A stretch of DNA of 64,000 nt, from NCBI GenBank assembly GCA_030765535.1, contig JAVCCH010000166.1, positions 1 through 64,000 of the forward strand. The letters are read 5' to 3'. Made by a program: the position numbers and the translations under genes. This DNA comes from Candidatus Tenebribacter davisii. GTDB lineage: Bacteria; Cloacimonadota; Cloacimonadia; Cloacimonadales; TCS61. Under the pieces are notes generated by a model, which ran no database searches, was not told the DNA's origin, and saw only the letters and a program-made list of their open reading frames with translations. Position 1 is the stretch's first letter; every line of letters begins with the position of its first letter. Shown here piece after piece: positions 59,671-64,000 of the stretch.

Positions 59671-62541
59671 TTACCTTGCTATAATTATGCTGCCTTGATA
59701 AATTCTATTATTAATTTTAATTTGATAGATATAAAATCCACCACTTACTAAATTATTTTGTGTATCTGTTTTATCCCAGATGGCTTGTTTGTTCTCACCA
59801 TACTGTCCGATATTTAATTTTTTTATCAATTTCCCACTTCTATTTAATATTTTTCCTGATATCTTGTTTTGTTCCACCAAACTGTAAATAGTGATTGTAC
59901 AAATTTCATCCTGCTTAACTGTATGTGGTTCAATACAGATCTTTTCGTCTGGATTCTCGGGTGTAACATTAACTACAAGTTCTTCTGTTGCAATGGCACG
60001 TGTTACATTATCATCAAGAATAAGGGATAAAACTTCAGATCCTGTCCAATTTGCAGGTGCTGAGAAGGTTACTTCAAAACCATTGATCTCAATTATGATA
60101 TTGTTATTTCCGGTTATTGTTAAAGTTAATTCTTCCAATGTCTGTTCCGGATCGATAATTACCGGTGAGAAATCAAACACCTTATCTGTATTCTCAGTAA
60201 AAGTTATCACTCCGGAGAATTCTTCCATATCAAATGATGGTGCATCATTAACACTATTTACAATAATATCAATATTATCAGTTGCGAGGACATTGCCAAT
60301 TTCATCTTTAATAATAAAACTTACATTTTCCGTACCGAACCAGTTAGTATTTGGTTCAATTGTAACCATATAGACATTAATAGATATAGTTAAATTGTTA
60401 CTTACAGTTGCTTCCAGGATCGGCTCATCGTTTTCAGGATCAATAATAAAAGGACTGAAATTTTCTATTATCAAGCCATCTTCTTCACAAACCAGATTAT
60501 CTGGAAGTAACAGGACAGGTGGCTGATTTTCCTCACAAACAAAAGAAAAAGCAGCATCAACTAAAACATTGGGAACAACAGCCAGATCGGCTGCTGAGAT
60601 ATTAACAGTAACCATTTCACTATTATTAAATGGTTGTGGAGGTTGATAAGAAATTATATAACCTGCACTTCCCATGATGGATATTTCTTCAAGTTCAAAA
60701 TCTTCAATGACTATATCGTTTATGCTCATCTCGATCGAAGTAGAATCTACATCATTTTCATTATCTAATATATAACAACTTATTTGTGTTGATACAGAAA
60801 CATTAGTCGCTCCATTTGCAGGATCTGACTGCCAGATAAAAGGAGGATTTACATCTACTAGAGCACACTCAAAGGAATAGCCGAAAGTTCCCATCTCATT
60901 TGCTGGTATAACAAGGTCTGAGGCATTAATTGAAACATAAACCGTATCACCTGAATTGAAGTTTTCTACAGGATCAATTATGATCAAATAATCATTTACT
61001 GCACCACTATAAAATAAATTGTTTAATGCTATTGAATATTCAATAAATTGGACATTTACAACGACGCTATTGATATCTACACCATAACCATCATCAACTA
61101 GATGAAATGTTACATTGGTATCTACAGGATTATCTGTGGAATATGCCTGCGGATCGAGTTCTGTAACATAGGGTGAATCTGCATCACTTATGCATTGAAA
61201 AGTATAGGAAAATCCACTGAGTTGGTTAGCAGGTATTGAAAGATCCGCTACATCTATCTCTACTGATACCAATTGCGAAAAATCGAAATTTTCAGTGGGA
61301 TTTATACTTATCGAATAATTTGCCGAATTACCACTATACGATAAGTTGCCAATAGACGCTGAATATTGCTCACTATCTATTTCAACGATTAATGTATTAA
61401 TATCAACACCCAGATCATCATCATAAACATGGAAATTTATATTAGTATCTATTGGAACGTTTTGTTGACCTGGAAGAGGATCATAGTCCCCTGTATAGGG
61501 AGGGTTATTGTCCAGTTCACACTGGAAATTATAAAAATAAGTTGCCATTACATTGGCAGGTTGTGAAAGATCCGCAGCATCAATCTGAACTGTTACTACT
61601 TCACCATAATCAAAATTATTTGCGAGATCAATTGTTACTGTATATCCATTTGGAATCGTCTGATAAGTGAATGATGTATTCAGGGATGTATACTGGAATC
61701 CTTGAATATCAACCACAACAGAAATTATATCTACACCCTCAATATTATCGTAAATATTAAAAATTATATTTGTATCAATAGGAACATTATTTTCACCTGG
61801 TACAGGATCCCACTCACCAGTATATGGCGGTTGAATATCATCAATTATCTGAAAAGAGTATTCAAAAGATGACATTGATATCCCATTCAAATCAGAGGCA
61901 TCAATTATTACATTAACAACTTCTGCCAGATCAAAATTAACAGGTACATTAATAACTATATGGTAGGCATTTGCATTCCCAGTGTAATAAAAAGCTCCAT
62001 TATTGTGGGTATAAGTAACACCTTGTATCTCTACTATAACTGAAGTTAAATTAACGCCAATCCCACTGTCATAAACGACAAATTCAATATCTGTCTCCTG
62101 GGGAACATTAACAGATCCTTCTCCCGGATCTAATCCCCCAATATAAGGTGGCTGCAAATCCTCAACAGTTTGGAATGAATATGAATAAGTAGGCATTACA
62201 TTGGCTGGTTCCTCAAGATCAGATGCGTCTACCTGTAAATTAATTGTTTCATCAAACTGAAAATCCATGGGCGGATTTACTGTTATAATATAGCTGAAGG
62301 GTGTCCCACTATAGAAAAATGAAGCATCTGTACTAGTATAGATCACACCGTTAATATTTACTTGCACAGTACTAATGTCAACTCCATCTGCTCCATCGAT
62401 CACATAAAAAGTAATATCAGAATCTACCGGGATTCCTATCGCCCCTGCTGTTGGATACAATGGTGTTACATCAGGTGGGATAGCATCCGCATATAAAAAA
62501 CAACCAAATATTAGCATTAGAATAATTAGAACATTTTTCAT
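59671..62541 (-). CDS. Secreted/surface protein: six tandem Ig-like repeats, two cadherin-like repeats, FlgD-like/T9SS-type C-terminal domain
   Basis: Signal peptide; repeats PPYxGxxDPxPGxxNVPIDTNIxFxVYD..GVDI..V.V.I...; C-term ISGKILNRSGKLIKKLNIGQYGENKQAIWDKTDTQNNLVSGGFYIYQIKINNRIYQGSIIIAR. Confidence 0.88.
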   Translation of the reverse strand: MKNVLIILMLIFGCFLYADAIPPDVTPLYPTAGAIGIPVDSDITFYVIDGADGVDISTVQVNINGVIYTSTDASFFYSGTPFSYIITVNPPMDFQFDETINLQVDASDLEEPANVMPTYSYSFQTVEDLQPPYIGGLDPGEGSVNVPQETDIEFVVYDSGIGVNLTSVIVEIQGVTYTHNNGAFYYTGNANAYHIVINVPVNFDLAEVVNVIIDASDLNGISMSSFEYSFQIIDDIQPPYTGEWDPVPGENNVPIDTNIIFNIYDNIEGVDIISVVVDIQGFQYTSLNTSFTYQTIPNGYTVTIDLANNFDYGEVVTVQIDAADLSQPANVMATYFYNFQCELDNNPPYTGDYDPLPGQQNVPIDTNINFHVYDDDLGVDINTLIVEIDSEQYSASIGNLSYSGNSANYSISINPTENFDFSQLVSVEIDVADLSIPANQLSGFSYTFQCISDADSPYVTELDPQAYSTDNPVDTNVTFHLVDDGYGVDINSVVVNVQFIEYSIALNNLFYSGAVNDYLIIIDPVENFNSGDTVYVSINASDLVIPANEMGTFGYSFECALVDVNPPFIWQSDPANGATNVSVSTQISCYILDNENDVDSTSIEMSINDIVIEDFELEEISIMGSAGYIISYQPPQPFNNSEMVTVNISAADLAVVPNVLVDAAFSFVCEENQPPVLLLPDNLVCEEDGLIIENFSPFIIDPENDEPILEATVSNNLTISINVYMVTIEPNTNWFGTENVSFIIKDEIGNVLATDNIDIIVNSVNDAPSFDMEEFSGVITFTENTDKVFDFSPVIIDPEQTLEELTLTITGNNNIIIEINGFEVTFSAPANWTGSEVLSLILDDNVTRAIATEELVVNVTPENPDEKICIEPHTVKQDEICTITIYSLVEQNKISGKILNRSGKLIKKLNIGQYGENKQAIWDKTDTQNNLVSGGFYIYQIKINNRIYQGSIIIAR
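60526..62478 (-). repeat. Six tandem protein repeats of about 109 aa (Ig-like), diverged at DNA level
   Basis: Repeat starts near residues 22, 131, 238, 347, 456 and 566 of the 956-aa protein (PPxxxxxxP...NVP...DT...D..GVDI...). Confidence 0.88.
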
Positions 62542-62568
62542 TTAGGCTCCATCTCTTGATTAAATTAA

Positions 62569-62598
62569 TAAATGTAAATTTATAATAATTATGTCAAT
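62569..62598 (-). promoter_or_regulatory. Candidate -33/-7 promoter ATTG-N18-TACATTTA for the motor operon
   Basis: Reverse strand gtATTGacat...TAcaTTTa; GGAG Shine-Dalgarno before ATG 62541. Confidence 0.35.
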
Positions 62599-62620
62599 AC
62601 ATTATTAAACTGAATCTAAT

Positions 62621-63436
62621 TTATTTTCCGCTGAGTGATTTGATCTCAGTTATATCATTATAAACTGCAAGAATTTCCGCTGTAATGGCAATTGCTATTT
62701 CCTGCGTTGTAGTTTTACCAATATTCAATCCAATCGGTGCATGCACTTTATCTATTAATGCACCTGGATATCTTTTTTCTTTAATTCTATTGATGGCATC
62801 AGCAGCTTTAATTTTTGAACCGATCATTCCTATATATTTAAGTTGAACATTTTTCTCACATAACTTATCTAAAATATCAAAATCATATGTATGACCATGT
62901 GTAAAGATCACAATTGAATCATTTTCCTCAGGATTAAATTTCTTTAAGAACTCAATATAATCTACTGCATAGACCTCTTTTGCAAGCGGAATTCTGTCTT
63001 TATTGCCATACTCTTCTCTGTTATCTAGCACAATACAATAGAGTCCAATAGAATTAAAGATGGGAACAATACTTCGACAAAGGTGACCTGCCCCGAAAAT
63101 ATATACTTTTTTTGTAGGAGGAAAGTATTCCAAATAAACTTTTGCATTACCACCGCACATCATTCCTATCCCTTCTGATGTCTCGGTAAGTTCAAATTCA
63201 AGGAAAGCATTTTCTTTTGTTATAAAGATCTCTTCACATTTATCCAAGACCATTCTTTCTAATTTACCACCTCCAACAGTTCCCTCTGAAGTTTTATCTT
63301 CATACGCAATAAGCTTAAATCCAGAACGGCCTGGTGTTTTTTCCACCCCTTCTACTATAGTTGCTAACACAAATGTTATTCCTTGTTTCTGATTATCTAC
63401 TACTTTTTGTAATATATCAAATACTGCTGTTTCCAT
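62621..63436 (-). CDS. XdhC/CoxI family protein
   Basis: GTVGGGKLERMV, MMCGGNAKVYLEYF, VYIFGAGHLCRSIVPI, THGHTYDFDILDKL, YIGMIGSKIKAADA, HAPIGLNIGKTTTQEIAIAITAEI. Confidence 0.93.
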   Translation of the reverse strand: METAVFDILQKVVDNQKQGITFVLATIVEGVEKTPGRSGFKLIAYEDKTSEGTVGGGKLERMVLDKCEEIFITKENAFLEFELTETSEGIGMMCGGNAKVYLEYFPPTKKVYIFGAGHLCRSIVPIFNSIGLYCIVLDNREEYGNKDRIPLAKEVYAVDYIEFLKKFNPEENDSIVIFTHGHTYDFDILDKLCEKNVQLKYIGMIGSKIKAADAINRIKEKRYPGALIDKVHAPIGLNIGKTTTQEIAIAITAEILAVYNDITEIKSLSGK

Positions 63437-63442
63437 AATTAT

Positions 63443-64000
63443 TTATCCTATATTTTTTTTATCGAATTCTTTTTTTGTATTTATGTTATGCAGAATAGAT
63501 TCATCATCAATTTCAATAAATTTTCTGCCTTCATTATGATCATTTATTATTTTATTCAACTTGGAATCAAGCGGATAGGCGAGTACAATATTTTTAAATT
63601 CAGGAGCAAAAATAAGTGGATGTCCACCCCGCTTGATTTTACCGGAAACAAAAGACGGTTGCAATATCAGAGAATCATATTTATATTCTGAGACCAACTT
63701 TTTATATACCTCTGCTGAAATAAAGGGCTGATCGATAAGTTGAAAGATCACAGCATTATTCCCGGTAACATTAGCAAATCCTTTCTGCACAGATGAGAAC
63801 ATACCTTTTTTATGCAATTCATTGTGAACAAGAATAATTTTTTCAGAAGTTCCAAAATGTTTTTGTAGAGCCATTTTTACATTTTCCAAATTATCTCCAA
63901 GTACTATGATCACACGTTCGGAGAGTGGTAATATCTTATTTAATATAAAAACAATCGCAGGAACACCTTTAATGTTCAGTAAGGCTTTGTCACTTCCCAT
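63443..64000 (-). CDS. MobA/MocA-like NTP transferase, N-terminus truncated at window edge
   Basis: MGSDKALLNIKGVPAIVFILNK (internal to the usual LAAGxSxRMGxxKxLL), FQLIDQPFI, RGGHPLIFAPEF; adjacent to xdhC. Confidence 0.85.
   Translation of the reverse strand: MGSDKALLNIKGVPAIVFILNKILPLSERVIIVLGDNLENVKMALQKHFGTSEKIILVHNELHKKGMFSSVQKGFANVTGNNAVIFQLIDQPFISAEVYKKLVSEYKYDSLILQPSFVSGKIKRGGHPLIFAPEFKNIVLAYPLDSKLNKIINDHNEGRKFIEIDDESILHNINTKKEFDKKNIG

Noticed and set aside
59891-60373. 160-aa plus-strand ORF opposite the Ig-repeat protein
   Set aside because: Antisense shadow of repetitive beta-rich coding sequence.
60526-62478. Tandem repeats considered as a CRISPR or DNA satellite
   Set aside because: Period of about 327 nt is codon-based and strongly diverged at DNA level; it is a protein Ig-repeat array.

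Overview
AT-rich bacterial window with no rRNA, tRNA, CRISPR or transposase gene that I could find. The gene content and surface-protein C-termini (NYPNPFNP plus an FlgD-like Ig module) suggest a Gram-negative of the Cloacimonadota/FCB type; this lineage call is inference only. Main blocks: (i) a minus-strand LPS/rpoN/HPr block (kdsA-kdsC-lptC-lptA-lptB-rpoN-lpdA-lipA-hpf-hprK-ptsH-ptsI-metK'); (ii) a plus-strand PAS/GAF/histidine-kinase phosphorelay cluster with no visible output domain; (iii) tamB plus a Lol-type ABC transporter; (iv) three large secreted proteins with T9SS-like C-terminal domains: a CapA-PKD protein and two tandem gingipain-family (C25) paralogs that keep the Cys but lack the canonical catalytic His. 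The first C25 gene has a near-consensus sigma-54 promoter; (v) argF, PAP2, acyl-CoA ligase, ABC-F, patatin, murI, a degenerate M29-like protein and DUF1846, followed by a 5' stub of pyrG; (vi) the most notable item, a tightly packed six-gene operon (62541->54498, minus) encoding a repetitive Ig-like surface protein, a PorV-like outer-membrane protein with TPRs, a FliF/FliG-like fusion, MotA, MotB and MscS. No other flagellar genes are in view. I propose it as a candidate non-flagellar rotary motor linked to an outer-membrane or type IX-like system. All homology calls are by reading motifs; no searches were run.
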